A stretch of 64,000 nt of DNA from Elmis aenea (taxonomy: Eukaryota > Arthropoda > Insecta > Coleoptera > Elmidae): positions 22,837,674 to 22,901,673 of the forward strand of contig OX393579.1 in assembly GCA_947652605.1 (NCBI GenBank), read 5' to 3'. How positions within the stretch are numbered: the first letter of the stretch is position 1; the number at the start of each line of letters is the position of its first letter. The notes under the pieces were generated by a model, which saw nothing but the letters and a program-made list of their open reading frames with translations, was not told the DNA's origin and made no database searches. The translations under genes were made by a program, and so were the position numbers. Shown piece by piece: positions 54,462 to 64,000 of the stretch.

Positions 54462-55446
54462 CGGGGTTGGCCTGATTTAACTCAGCAGATTTTTTAAAAT
54501 TAAAATCATGATTTAAATCAAACTTTATTTATTTTCACGATTTAACGTCACACGTCACATATAAATTAAATGCACGTTTTACTTCCACCCGCTTAAACAA
54601 CCCCTAGTAAAATACGCCGAAAATATTGCCTATTGGCTTTTTATAGATCGGGGAGAAATAAAGTCTCTTCAGGAATTTTCTTGTTAGAGACGCATTCCGG
54701 TAGATTTACTTTGTAAATTTTCACAATCATTTTTAATTTTAGGATCAAAAGATCACAGCAGGATTCAAAAAGTCTGCAACAATTGGAAACATTTTTTTAT
54801 TATCGATTTATTTTATTGTTGATAAAGTTGATGATAATTTTAAGAAAAAGAAAATTATAAGACACTATTTTACCGATTTTAAAAATATTCGCAAAAGTGA
54901 AGTGCTCCTATCTTAAGACATACAAAAATAACATTCAGGGGAAAAAAATTTTTAGAAACAAAAAATACGAAAATACGAAATTTTACTTTAAAATTTTATT
55001 TTTGAATTTTATAGTACCTAGTATTAAAATTGTTCAAAAATCAAAATAAAAATTTTAAAGTCATATTTTGCCTTTAGTTGTATTTTTGATATCTAGACCA
55101 TCTTTCCCTATGATTTTTTTTTTTGTAACTCTTAAAATAAGGCCCCTCTACTCTTGTAAATATTTCTAAAATCGTATACATTTTTGTGACATGATTTTCA
55201 TATTAAAATTTTATCAGCAAGTTTCTGAGAAATTTTTAGTAAAAAACTTTTTCATTTGTTAATCCTTTTTGAATGACGCTGTATAAAATATATAATGTAG
55301 GGTGAATAGTGAATAAATTAGTCGTAAAAAGGTAAAATAGTCTAGTTCTTAAAAAACATCACTAAATTTGGATTTTTTTTGCATTTTTTCAATTTAAATC
55401 GATGATTTTTGATTTTTTTAATAAAAACAAATTTTGCCCGACCACG
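54462..55446. mobile_element. hAT-type element, 985 bp
   Basis: Flanked by the exact 8-bp duplication ATACTATG (54454-54461, 55447-55454). The left end CGGGGTTGGCCTGATTTA is an imperfect inverted match to the right end, which reads CGTGGTCGGGCAAAATTT on the other strand. Near each end are ATTTAAATC-type words shared with the hAT at 27171-28341, suggesting a related subfamily. No transposase recognised. It lies within the right arm of the family A copy. Confidence 0.85.
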
Positions 55447-55633
55447 ATACTATGTGATTTAAAAGAAAAAACAGTTGCCTATCGCGGATTTGACATACGT
55501 CATCGTAGAGATAACAAATGCACATCACTTATTAAAGAATTTGTCGCCGTTTCAAAAACTATGAGGTTTGTTGGGTTATTTTCAATACTTAAAAAGTTAT
55601 AGGGGTGCGACAGTCAAACTGAACCACCCGATA

Positions 55634-57078
55634 TAGTGTAGTTTATTTTAACATTGAAATCATATAAACCACAGTCTAGATCTAGAACGTTTTTCATTAA
55701 AGTCTAGTCTTAAATGATTTGCTTTAAATATATCAATACAATAACGATTAAACTACGACGGTTTTACTTACGACTTTGGATTTTAAGAGGTTTTCTGCTG
55801 AAATTTTTATCTGTCATATTTTCGAAAAATTCTGGAAATGACTGCTTTAAAAAGTTTTGTTTATTTTTATTTCTTTTTTCATTTCACACCGATAAAAAAA
55901 AATGCAAATATTGATGGAAGCCATCATGTAACACAAAATATTGGCTCCATGGAGTGCGGACAGTATTTTAAAAATACCGTTTTAAATTTAAACATTTTAC
56001 TGCAAAACACCAGTGACGACACGTAATATTTTTGTTTTAAAATTCTTTAAGGTAAGATCAAGCGTACTGATGTTTACTTACTTCATAATATAAAGTGAGA
56101 AAGATATTGTATAAAAAGCTTTTATGGGAAGCGCATAAAAGCTTAACGATAGGTTTCATATGTGTAATTTATAATGGTCCGTTCAATATGCGGTCCGCAA
56201 CAGTTATATGACGATGTGACAAACTAGTAAATAATCGACGAGGATGTTATATTTTTAGCATTCTGTAGTCTTTCACAAAGCTGAGCAATAAAAGCTATTA
56301 AAAAAAGGTTTCAAGTGTTACTTTCTTCATTTTTGCCATGTAAGGGATTGTTTACTTGTTCTTCTGATTTATACTTGAGAGGTTTTACGCGGACAATAAT
56401 TAAAACGAGAAAAGTCTTGTCACAGTGGGCGAAAATTCTGTTTTATAGACCCTCGCAATAATGATAAATGTTCGCAGCGATATTTCTTCTTTTCCGGTCA
56501 TCTTTAGATGATAATGTATACGCTGTCGATATAAAAAGCTTCTGTTGAATGTAACACAATATGTTGAAAGGGATTTAACCTCTAAAGACGCTCAAAACTA
56601 ATTTTGATTTATAGCGCAGTTTTAACGCAATATTGTATTTGTAACATGACGTGTCATTTTAGCAATTTACTCATTCTTTATTCTTTAGAAATTAGAACAA
56701 AATTTGGAAGTATTTAAGACAGGACATGTCAGCTAAAATGTCACTAATCTTTTTGTTACAGAAAATTTGACGTCCAAACTTTTTAAGCTTTTATCTTACG
56801 AATACAATAAAGTTATTAATGTTATTCTTAACAAATAATAGGCGCAGTTTGTATAAAAATCTACAAAGAAAATAAAATGATATGAAATTTATGAATTCCT
56901 CTATATTTTTAAAAATATTGTAACGATATTAAAAAAATTAACAAAAAATATTAACAAAAACGTAAAAATAAGCGTGTTTTAATCCTGAGCATTTTTATTA
57001 CCTACATTTTGCTTTACACATATCATAATCATGAATCAAAGCTAAATGAAAATGTTTATGAAATATACAAATACACAA
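55634..57078. other. No gene; one short hairpin at 56116-56144
   Basis: AAGCTTTTATG (56116-56126) and CATAAAAGCTT (56134-56144) form a perfect 11-bp stem with a seven-base loop. The rest is AT-rich and unrecognised. Confidence 0.4.
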
Positions 57079-57080
57079 TA

Positions 57081-57714
57081 CAGTGCAACCTCTATAATTC
57101 GAACACACTTTAATCCGACTATCCACTAATCCGACCTTTGACATTCTGAAGTCATAGTCCGAACGCACCTCGCTAATCCGAACTATGCAAGTATTTTCCT
57201 GCATAAACTTGTAGCATTTACGAGCATCTACTTTGATTCTCTTATTACAACTTTTAGAGTGCAACGGTGTAGTAGTAGTTCGACGTAAAAGTATAATAAT
57301 AAGTGCAAAAAATGTCGAAAAGAAAACATAAAACTTTTTTGCAAGAAAAAGTTGATATAATAAATGAAATTCAATCTGGACAAAGTTTTTCCAGTATTTC
57401 ATTATAATATGGTGTCGGAAAATCGACTGTATTTTTCAATTTAGCTATTGTTTTTTTTTAAATATCCTGTTATTTATTTTAAGCACTCGTACAAAATCCT
57501 ATTCATCTTTTAATAAAAAAGGTAGTAACAATACTTTAAAAAAATTCAAAGGTAAGTAAAAAAACATTTTATATAATTCAAATTACTAATAGCATACAGA
57601 AAATGTTGTAGGGTCATAAATTATATATTTTTTTATAAATCCAATAATCCGAACAATTCACTAATCCGAATTGATCCTTTGCATTTAATTGTTCGGATTA
57701 TGGAGGTTGCACTG
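57081..57714 (+). mobile_element. pogo/Tigger element, internally deleted
   Basis: Flanked by TA; begins CAGTGCAACCTCTATAATTC and ends GATTATGGAGGTTGCACTG. Several AATCCGAAC units lie inside both ends (57109-57185 and 57650-57690). These termini and the TA target are those of pogo/Tigger elements. It retains the start of the transposase (57312) and has lost the rest, leaving 634 bp. Confidence 0.92.
57312..57461 (+). pseudogene. pogo/Tigger transposase N-terminus
   Basis: The frame reads MSKRKHKTFLQEKVDIINEI then QSGQSFSSISL, a stop at 57405, and YGVGKSTVFF in the same frame. This is the first helix-turn-helix of the CENP-B/Tigger DNA-binding domain, which recognises the TIRs; the YGVGKSTV turn is diagnostic. 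The frame ends at 57461. The second DNA-binding repeat and the DDE domain are absent. A 134-codon frame on the opposite strand (56998-57402) is a shadow of this region. Confidence 0.88.
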
Positions 57715-57755
57715 TAATTATTTTCGTTTGCGGTGATACTAATTCTATTTTTATA

Positions 57756-58090
57756 CAGGGTGTCTCAGATAACAATTCCTCCACGAAGATCTCGCTTATA
57801 ATAAGAGTTACAGGTTTGCTTAAATTAGATGAATTATTTTTAAGTATAAGAGGTGCTATAATTTACTACATAACCTAAAATTATTTACAACTATACGCAG
57901 TGTTTTGTTTATGCGCATCGATGTTGAGTTTTATAAATAAAATACTCTGTATATTTTGTTACGTTAGAATGCAAAATTAAATCCTCTTTCAGAAATGTTA
58001 AAGTTTTTTTTTGGTACCCAAAATTAATCGTTTTTTATCACATCAAACTACCTTCGTATTATTGAAACTAAATATGATACATCATCCCCT
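57756..58090. repeat. CAGGGTG element arm carrying family F
   Basis: Begins after TA with CAGGGTGTCTCAGATAAC. Shares TAATTTACTACATAACC, AACTATACGCAGTGTTTTG and later blocks with 15385-15600. No complementary right arm is present before the next element. Confidence 0.6.
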
Positions 58091-58091
58091 A

Positions 58092-58764
58092 TACAGGGTG
58101 TTTCAGACCACCAGTACCAGCACTTTTATTCGAAAATGCAACGTCTGACGAAGATGGGGTAAAAAATGTCATTACAAATGTGCATTATGTAGAATTGACT
58201 GACGCTATAGCGGTTTTCGTGATTAAACTGTTAGTGGCCAAATCCGGAAATAACTTTAAAAACTTAAATGAAACCATCAGGTTTTTATTGCATAGTTAGA
58301 AAAATATTTAATAAAGAAAACACTTTATACTCGAAAAATGTTTTGACTATCTGTATAGTTTGTGATCCATAATCGGGTTTATCACACATATCATACGTCT
58401 AAAATTTCATTTAAATAAATACAAAACTAAAGAAAAAAGGTCGTGTCCTGAACTCAGTTACATGGGAATAAAATTTTAAATGTTGTTATGATTTAGGTCC
58501 CATGGATCACAAACTAAACTGATAATCAAAAACATTTCCAATCAAAAGTGTTTTTTTATTAAATAGTTTTCTAATTATGCAATAAAAACCGGATGGTTCT
58601 ATTTAAGTTACTTCCGGATTTGGCCACTTCCGGTTTAATCACGAAAACCGCTATAGCGTCAGTCAATTCTGCACATGCACCTTTGTGACAAAAAAAATTC
58701 TCATCTTTGTCAGACGTCTCATTTTCGAATTAAAGTGCTGGTACGGGAGGTCTGACACACCCTA
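58092..58764. mobile_element. Palindromic TA-flanked element, family M
   Basis: Flanked by TA; begins CAGGGTGTTTCAGACCACCA then GTACCAGCACTTTT, and ends AAAGTGCTGGTACGGGAGG then TCTGACACACCCTA. Inverted pairs continue through GCTATAGCGGTTTTCGTGAT (58206) and its complement near 58637, and GTTTGTGATCC (58358) with its complement near 58500. No coding capacity. Confidence 0.88.
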
Positions 58765-59000
58765 TATATTTGGAATGAGAAAAAATATAACGAATTTAAA
58801 TAGGTCATAGCTTCCATTCAAAAAAAGGTAATTTAATGTCATAACTTTTGAACGGCCACCGGCCAGTATTAATTTTTTTTTAGTATCATCGAATTTTACA
58901 TAAAAACATGTAAAAATAATCTTCATAAACTTTTTAGATATTTACAACATTAACGGAGATATGACACATTATAAATATGACAACAAAAAAACACTTTTTT
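58765..59000. repeat. Family H repeat, inverted copy
   Basis: Inverted relative to 35270-35545. It starts exactly at the right TA of the family M element, so the element may have inserted at its edge. Confidence 0.55.
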
Positions 59001-59287
59001 TTTCTATTTCAAATTTATTCAAATATATTTCATTTATTCAAATGTTATATCTAATAGTTTGATTATTTCTATAATAATAAAACATAATAGGGTAGGTATG
59101 TATATATGTATATATTTTTCAATTATTATTAACAAAAATTATAGAGGAAACAAATTAAATAAAAAGTTAATAAAAATAAATGATAATTACTACATTATTC
59201 AATATTTATGTAAATCATTTGCAATTCTAAAAAAAAATATACACTGCATTAGCTTCAGTTTTTAAGCAAATACTTCACATTATATAT

Positions 59288-59376
59288 AATCCCGGGATCC
59301 CGGGATCCCGGGATTAAAACAACTTCAATCCCGAAATCCCGGGATCGTAAAATTTGATCGGGATTGCAATCCCTAG
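59288..59376. repeat. hAT end remnant with CCCGGGAT units
   Basis: Contains ATCCCGGGATCCCGGGATCC in tandem and ends GATTGCAATCCCTA, resembling the ends of the hAT at 24742-25585. Only one terminus is present. Confidence 0.55.
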
Positions 59377-59414
59377 TCGCGACCCATTCATTGGTTGCGC
59401 CACCACTACACTAA

Positions 59415-59966
59415 AGACTGTTTTATACTATACTATTTTTTCGTTTAAGAAAATCGTATACAATTTTTGATACAAAAATTTCGTTCAAGAATTTAGCATA
59501 GAAAATATCAACCTTTTACATTGTACTATTTTTTGGTACGAAAACCCCAATATATTTTGGTTACTTTTTAGTAACTTTTATCATATTTTGTTGGCACCTT
59601 GAGTAACCATGTCAAATGTTCAATTTTATCACAACAGAAAGCGAATCATTTTCAAATTTAACGTATATTTAACGCTTGTTCCATTCTACATATTTATTCC
59701 TACAAAATAAATTGTGAGGGATAACGGTAATAAGTAGTATTTAACATCGTTTGATTGTTTCAGTTAACCTAACCCACAAATGACATGCGGTCAGATACAG
59801 TTACAGTAAAATACGCATGCGCGCATGCTAAAATAGGACGCATATAGGGACGGTAGTAATTTCGTACGAATTTTTCGTTCCAGATTTTCAATTTCTGATT
59901 GACACCGTACTAGAAAATCGTATACGATTTTCTTAAACGAAAAAATAGTGTAGTATAAAACAGACT
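59415..59966. mobile_element. Harbinger-like MITE, 552 bp
   Basis: Begins AGACTGTTTTATACTATACT and ends with AGTGTAGTATAAAACAGACT, flanked by the 3-bp duplication TAA (59412-59414, 59967-59969). The TIR continues inward through TTTTTTCGTTTAAGAAAATC and GTATAC on both sides, about 50 bp. No coding capacity; the superfamily is inferred from the 3-bp TWA duplication. Confidence 0.8.
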
Positions 59967-59969
59967 TAA

Positions 59970-61088
59970 GCGATATATATTGGAACAGACGGCATAAAAA
60001 TGGTAAGTTTGCTGTTAGGACATCCTATAATATACTTCAACAAACAAACAAATTTATCTTCATCTTCTAAGAAACTCATTTTAAACAATAACAAAAAGGC
60101 AGCGACACTACAAAACTTTTACGATGCAAACAAAACACATTGTTAGGGCAACTCAAGAGTGTTTACATACATTCCACTTCGGCCTTACTAAAACATACCA
60201 ACAAAAGTTTATATGACAAACTAATTAATTCAACACGAACACGAACTAGCTAATTTTGCTTTGCTAATATTAAAATTCTTAATACCTACAACAAAAAATA
60301 AAAAAATTAAATTTGCAATATTCTGTGAATCTTCAATTTAAATTATTAAATGATAATGAACAGTATCCTTCAACACTCCAATTGCATTCTGACGTAGAAA
60401 GATCTTAAAAGCGTGGTTCTTTTCTTTATCTCTATATAACGAACGGAATGAGAGCCTTTAGACGTATTGGCGAACTTAAAGAAACCAACAAAGCAAGTCC
60501 GCTGAATACCTATATATCTTTTTGCTAATAATTGAATGTAGCTATTGATTAGTCGAGTACGTACAGAATCTTGTATACGAGATATCAAGAGGGCTACCAC
60601 AGGGAGAATTTAAAGAGGGTTCAATCGCACGACAACAGAAGGCAAAGATAAAAGAAAATACGAAAAGTAATATATCATGGAAAAAGGACGTATTCAGGGT
60701 AAGAGGTTATTATACAGTTTAATATTATATATCCAGGATTCAACACGTCTAAAAATACATTTACCTTGAAACTACATCGTAATCACAAAGCAAATTACAT
60801 ATAAATAATAAAAAAATTTAAATAAACGGTTTTGTTTTAGAATCTAGACTAGAATGGCAAAAATAGGTGATTATAAATGTATTTGTCAAAGGTTCTTATA
60901 ACAACAATTTGTGCCTCCGATTAAAGTAGGGTTTGAATATTGTAACGGAAAACTATTTAAAAGCACAATGTAGGTCATTGTGTAAATCTACAGAAAACAG
61001 CCTTTCGGAATTGTTGCAAAAATATTACACTCATCACTTATTAACAGTTTTCGTGTTTCAAATTGTGACATTTCAATTAAACTCTATA
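59970..61088. other. No gene recognised
   Basis: A plus-strand frame near 60570-60600 reads EISRGLPQGE, which recalls a reverse transcriptase motif, but no neighbouring motif supports it. The rest is AT-rich. Confidence 0.35.
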
Positions 61089-62087
61089 CAGGGTGTTTCT
61101 TAAATATTGCGAAAAAACTCGGGAGGTGATTCCTTATCGAAAATTAAGGGGGTATTTCATATAACATTTTTTACATAGACGTCTCCTTTCGGAATTACAC
61201 CACCCCCCCTAAAGGGGATCGATAAAATCAGGTTTTTATTTTATGTCTCCAATTTGGATAAATGTAGGAAAATGATATTTGGTAGATGTTATAAACTTAT
61301 TAAAAGGTTTCCCATAGTAATATTCTCAATTATCTCTCACCTTCACAGTGGATTGAAAAGTGCGCTCCTGTTGGTTTTTTTATCGGACTTTTGGTGGGTT
61401 GAAATTTGGCAATTAAAAAATTTTTGTTTGAAAACTCGATTTATTTAGAAACTTGTTTTATTCTTCAGTTTTTCTCGTAAAACCTACAGTTTTTAAGTAA
61501 CAAATAAAATAAGTAAATATACACCATTAAATATTCCAATATGAACGATTCATTTTGGTGGTTACCATGGTTTGTTTATGTTCATATTGGGTATAATTGA
61601 GGGGTGTAATTCATTTTGACGTTTACACGGCGACAACGCTAAAACGCCCATCAGTTCTACCCAATATGAACATAAACAAACCATGGCAACCACCAAAATG
61701 AATCGTTTTATATTGGAATATTAATTTAATGGTTTATGTTTATTTATTTTATTTTTTACTCAAAAACTGTATCTTTTACGAGAAAACTAAAGAATAAAAG
61801 AAGTTTTTAAATAAATCAAGCTTAAAAAAAATTATTGTAAAATTTCAACTTGACAAAAAGTTCTGATAAAAAAAAACAACAGGGGTCGCACATCTACCAA
61901 ATATCTTTCTCTTACATGAATCTAACTTGGAGAAATTTTAAAAAAAAACTAATTTTACCGCTCCCCTTTATGGGGGTGTAACTCCGAAAGGAGACGTCTA
62001 AGGAAAAAATTTAAATAAAAGACCCCCCTTAATTTTTTATAAGGAATCACCACCCGAATGTTTTCGCAATATTTAAGAACCACCCTG
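61089..62087. mobile_element. Palindromic TA-flanked element, family J, copy 2
   Basis: Flanked by TA; begins CAGGGTGTTTCTTAAATATT and ends AATATTTAAGAACCACCCTG. It follows the plan of 35771-36832, including ATGATATTTGGTAGATG near 61272 and CCATGGTTTGTTTATGTTCA (61566) with its complement near 61664. The right arm has lost a stretch near 61890: CAGGGGTCGCAC runs straight into ATCTACCAAATATC. Confidence 0.9.
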
Positions 62088-62089
62088 TA

Positions 62090-62500
62090 TAGTGTATATA
62101 AATCTGCATGGTTTTTAAACAGAATAATTATTAGTTGGGCGCTGTATACGTGTTAAAATTACAATCACAATAACAAACAATACATTTTATACAAAGTTAT
62201 TAAAAACTGGGACGTTTAGTAACTAATAATTATTACTTACGAGAACTATAATATGTATTCATAAAAATATTTTCAAATAGCGAACATGATATTTTTTGCA
62301 ACCGTACCGTTAGTACTACTACTACTACTAGGAGTTTTTGTTTATGTTAAATGCTATTTAACATGTGTGTCCGAGTTTTTATCCTAAATCTACTAGAGAT
62401 TAACAAAAAAGTGTGACGTAGCATATGTGGGTTTGTTTAAAAGTAACGTCTCCTATTTTTTTTATATAGAAATGGAAGTGAATATTTAAAAAAATAGTAA
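62090..62500. other. No gene recognised
   Basis: AT-rich DNA with a short CTA/ACT triplet run at 62312-62331. Confidence 0.35.
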
Positions 62501-62508
62501 CATGTATC

Positions 62509-62692
62509 CAGAATCGGCGGTAGCTCTTTTGGCGCCTAGGGTAAGACCAGGAAGTTGAATGCCTTTATTCATGTTTCAAAATAAGTATAGTAACGTCTGT
62601 TTTTAAATGTATATCTGAGCGCTTGTTTTGGCGCACCTAAAAAGGGCACCCTGGGCCTGTACTTCTAAAGCCCCTGCCTTTCGTCGGCTCTG
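62509..62692. mobile_element. Non-autonomous hAT element (MITE), 184 bp
   Basis: Begins CAGAATCGGCGGTAGC and ends TTTCGTCGGCTCTG. Flanks CATGTATC (62501-62508) and CATGTCTC (62693-62700) are an 8-bp duplication with one mismatch. The interior has TTTTGGCGCC and TTTTGGCGCACC words. No coding capacity. Confidence 0.78.
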
Positions 62693-62700
62693 CATGTCTC

Positions 62701-63668
62701 TTAAGTAAACCTATTTTTTTTTAACTCTACATGCAGTTCTGCCAACATTGAACAATCCAATAATGTTAAATTTTCTTATCTTTCCATTAAAACCCACATT
62801 TTATTCTCCGTTTTAGTTTTATTATGTTTCGATTGATAATTATTGATGGTTCCGAAGTATCATCAATAATCCCGCAACAAGAATGACCAAAATTGAATCC
62901 ATAGTGTATGCAGTATTCCATTATTGCGTTGAAGGAGATGCTTCTTGATGTTTTTTTTTTGTTTTGAACTCTACACCCTCCTTTTCGACACAAACATTCA
63001 TTGGATGACACATTTCTACAAGTTCCAAATTTGAACTTGGGAGTCATAATTCAACTTTAAATTAATTAAAGAACAATATTTGCGATTAAAAAGAATCACA
63101 AGACCTTGAAAGTGAAAAAAAAGTTTGCTGATAAAATTGCCTTTTTTTAACTTTAATTTTAGTTTATTAAGGAAAAATCCAACACCAACAGCAACATCCT
63201 TTAAATTTTTAAGTGTATTATATATGTTTAATATATACCTATAGAGGTAAAAAAAAATCCTTATATCTAAGTCATCACCTACTAAGACTGTCATTTCAAA
63301 AAAAATGGTTTCGTTAAATATCTCGCAAGGTAATTTATAAAACAAAATTGACTATTACCATTTTAAAGCCAACCAAATATAGCAAAACTGTTCATTTTTA
63401 AATTTTTGTGTATTAGCCGAGATATTTGAGATAATGAGATATTTTAATCGATTTTGGTTTTTCCGTCATACCTTGAAATTTTTAAACAAAACAATATCGT
63501 TTAAAATACACTCCTAAATAGCTAACTTTTGTCCTATTTAACCAACTTTGTATTTTCATTATTTACGAAGATAACAATAGTGCAACATCAAAAAATGAAA
63601 CACCCTGTATACCCTTATATGATTTCAATAATTAAAATAACGTTTTTATAGAATAAAACTACACTATA
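62701..63668. other. No gene; family K repeat at 63470-63612
   Basis: 63470-63612 matches 41340-41545 and ends ACACCCTGTATAC. Frames on the minus strand (62787-63047 and 63016-63345) show no recognised domain. Confidence 0.4.
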
Positions 63669-64000
63669 CCGGGCGATTCAGTTTGACGCACCCCTATAAC
63701 TTTTTAATTATTGAAAATAACCCCACCAAATCTTATATTTTTTGAAACGGCGACAGGATCTCTATTAAGTGATGTGCGTTTGTTCTCTACGATGCCGTAT
63801 GTCAAATCCGCGATAGGCAACTGTTTTTTTTTTTAAATTCCATAGTATACATTTTGTTGTTGATTCGGATAGAAAATTTAATTCTGAATCCGACCATGTA
63901 TTAAAAAAGTATGCATACATAAGAAAATTGTGAAGAAAAATCAGTTTAAAATTGATTTCTTCCACACTCTTCGTGAATTAAAATCATTTTTAACTTTTCC
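63669..64000. mobile_element. Palindrome family A, left part, runs off the window
   Basis: After TA it begins CCGGGCGATTCAGTTTGACG and follows the left arm of 53073-55631, including GAAACGGCGACAGG (63745) and CGTATGTCAAATCCGCGATA (63796). It preserves the uninterrupted target of the foldback insertion (GTATTAAAAAAGTATGCAT at about 63897). The second arm, if present, lies beyond the window. Confidence 0.8.

Larger units (their letters stand above)
53073..55631. mobile_element. Palindrome family A copy split by two insertions
   Basis: Flanked by TA; begins CCAGGTGATTCAGTTTGACT and ends AGTCAAACTGAACCACCCGA. The left arm is 53073-53314 and resumes at 54114; the right arm runs from about 54360 to 55631, broken at 54462. 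GGAAACGGCGACA (about 53141) and ACGTATGTCAAATCCGCGAT (53199) return as complements at about 55545 and 55480. The insertions are a foldback element (53315-54104) and a hAT (54462-55446). Subtracting them and their duplications leaves about 770 bp. Confidence 0.9.

Noticed and set aside
56998..57402. 134-codon frame on minus
   Set aside because: It lies largely across the pogo element's left end and N-terminal coding region on the other strand, and is a shadow frame.
60570..60605. EISRGLPQGE, resembling a reverse transcriptase motif
   Set aside because: The surrounding frames have stops and none of the neighbouring reverse transcriptase motifs could be found.

Overview
This 64 kb window looks like gene-poor, visibly AT-rich nuclear DNA of an arthropod, most likely an insect and perhaps a beetle. 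That is inference: it rests on the kinds of mobile element present (mariner, Tc1, IS630-type, pogo, PIF/Harbinger, hAT, piggyBac-like, RTE-like LINE, tRNA-derived SINE) and on the absence of any bacterial gene organisation. I could not recognise a single host protein-coding gene. The window is probably intergenic or inside a very large intron.

Nearly everything that can be named is a transposon or its remains. Protein-coding relics are: a LINE 3' end (700-1395), a mariner transposase broken by another element (8603-10649), the C-terminal two thirds of an IS630-type transposase (13362-13973, minus), a Harbinger element with a MADF-like protein and a frameshifted transposase (18201-19552), a hAT C-terminal dimerisation segment (25126-25287), a possible two-exon ORF in a small TIR element (42930-43248), a Tc1 transposase relic (51890-52756) and a pogo/Tigger N-terminus (57312-57461). 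None of the transposases is intact.

The rest is non-autonomous elements. At least eleven hAT-type elements can be delimited by 8-bp target duplications (5672, 12135, 14914, 22203, 24742, 27171, 37599, 40873, 43535, 54462, 62509). A second large group consists of long, nearly palindromic 0.6-1.1 kb elements flanked by TA that begin CAGGGTG or CCGGGTG (families A, B, G, J, M and others). The IS630-type element at 11910-14415 has the same terminus and still carries transposase sequence, so it may show the kind of enzyme that mobilised them. A third group has termini built from short tandem repeats (53315-54104 and 42449-44383).

Nesting is extensive. A hAT sits in the left TIR of the IS630 element. 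A 984-bp TIR element splits the mariner gene. A foldback element and a hAT both sit in the palindromic element 53073-55631. Two elements, one containing a third, sit in the arm of the foldback 42449-44383. Target duplications give the order of insertion in several of these cases.

Stretches not named below (for example 3102-4388, 16902-18197, 25594-27162, 32871-34618, 55634-57078, 59970-61086) show only AT-rich sequence without recognisable coding or repeat structure.
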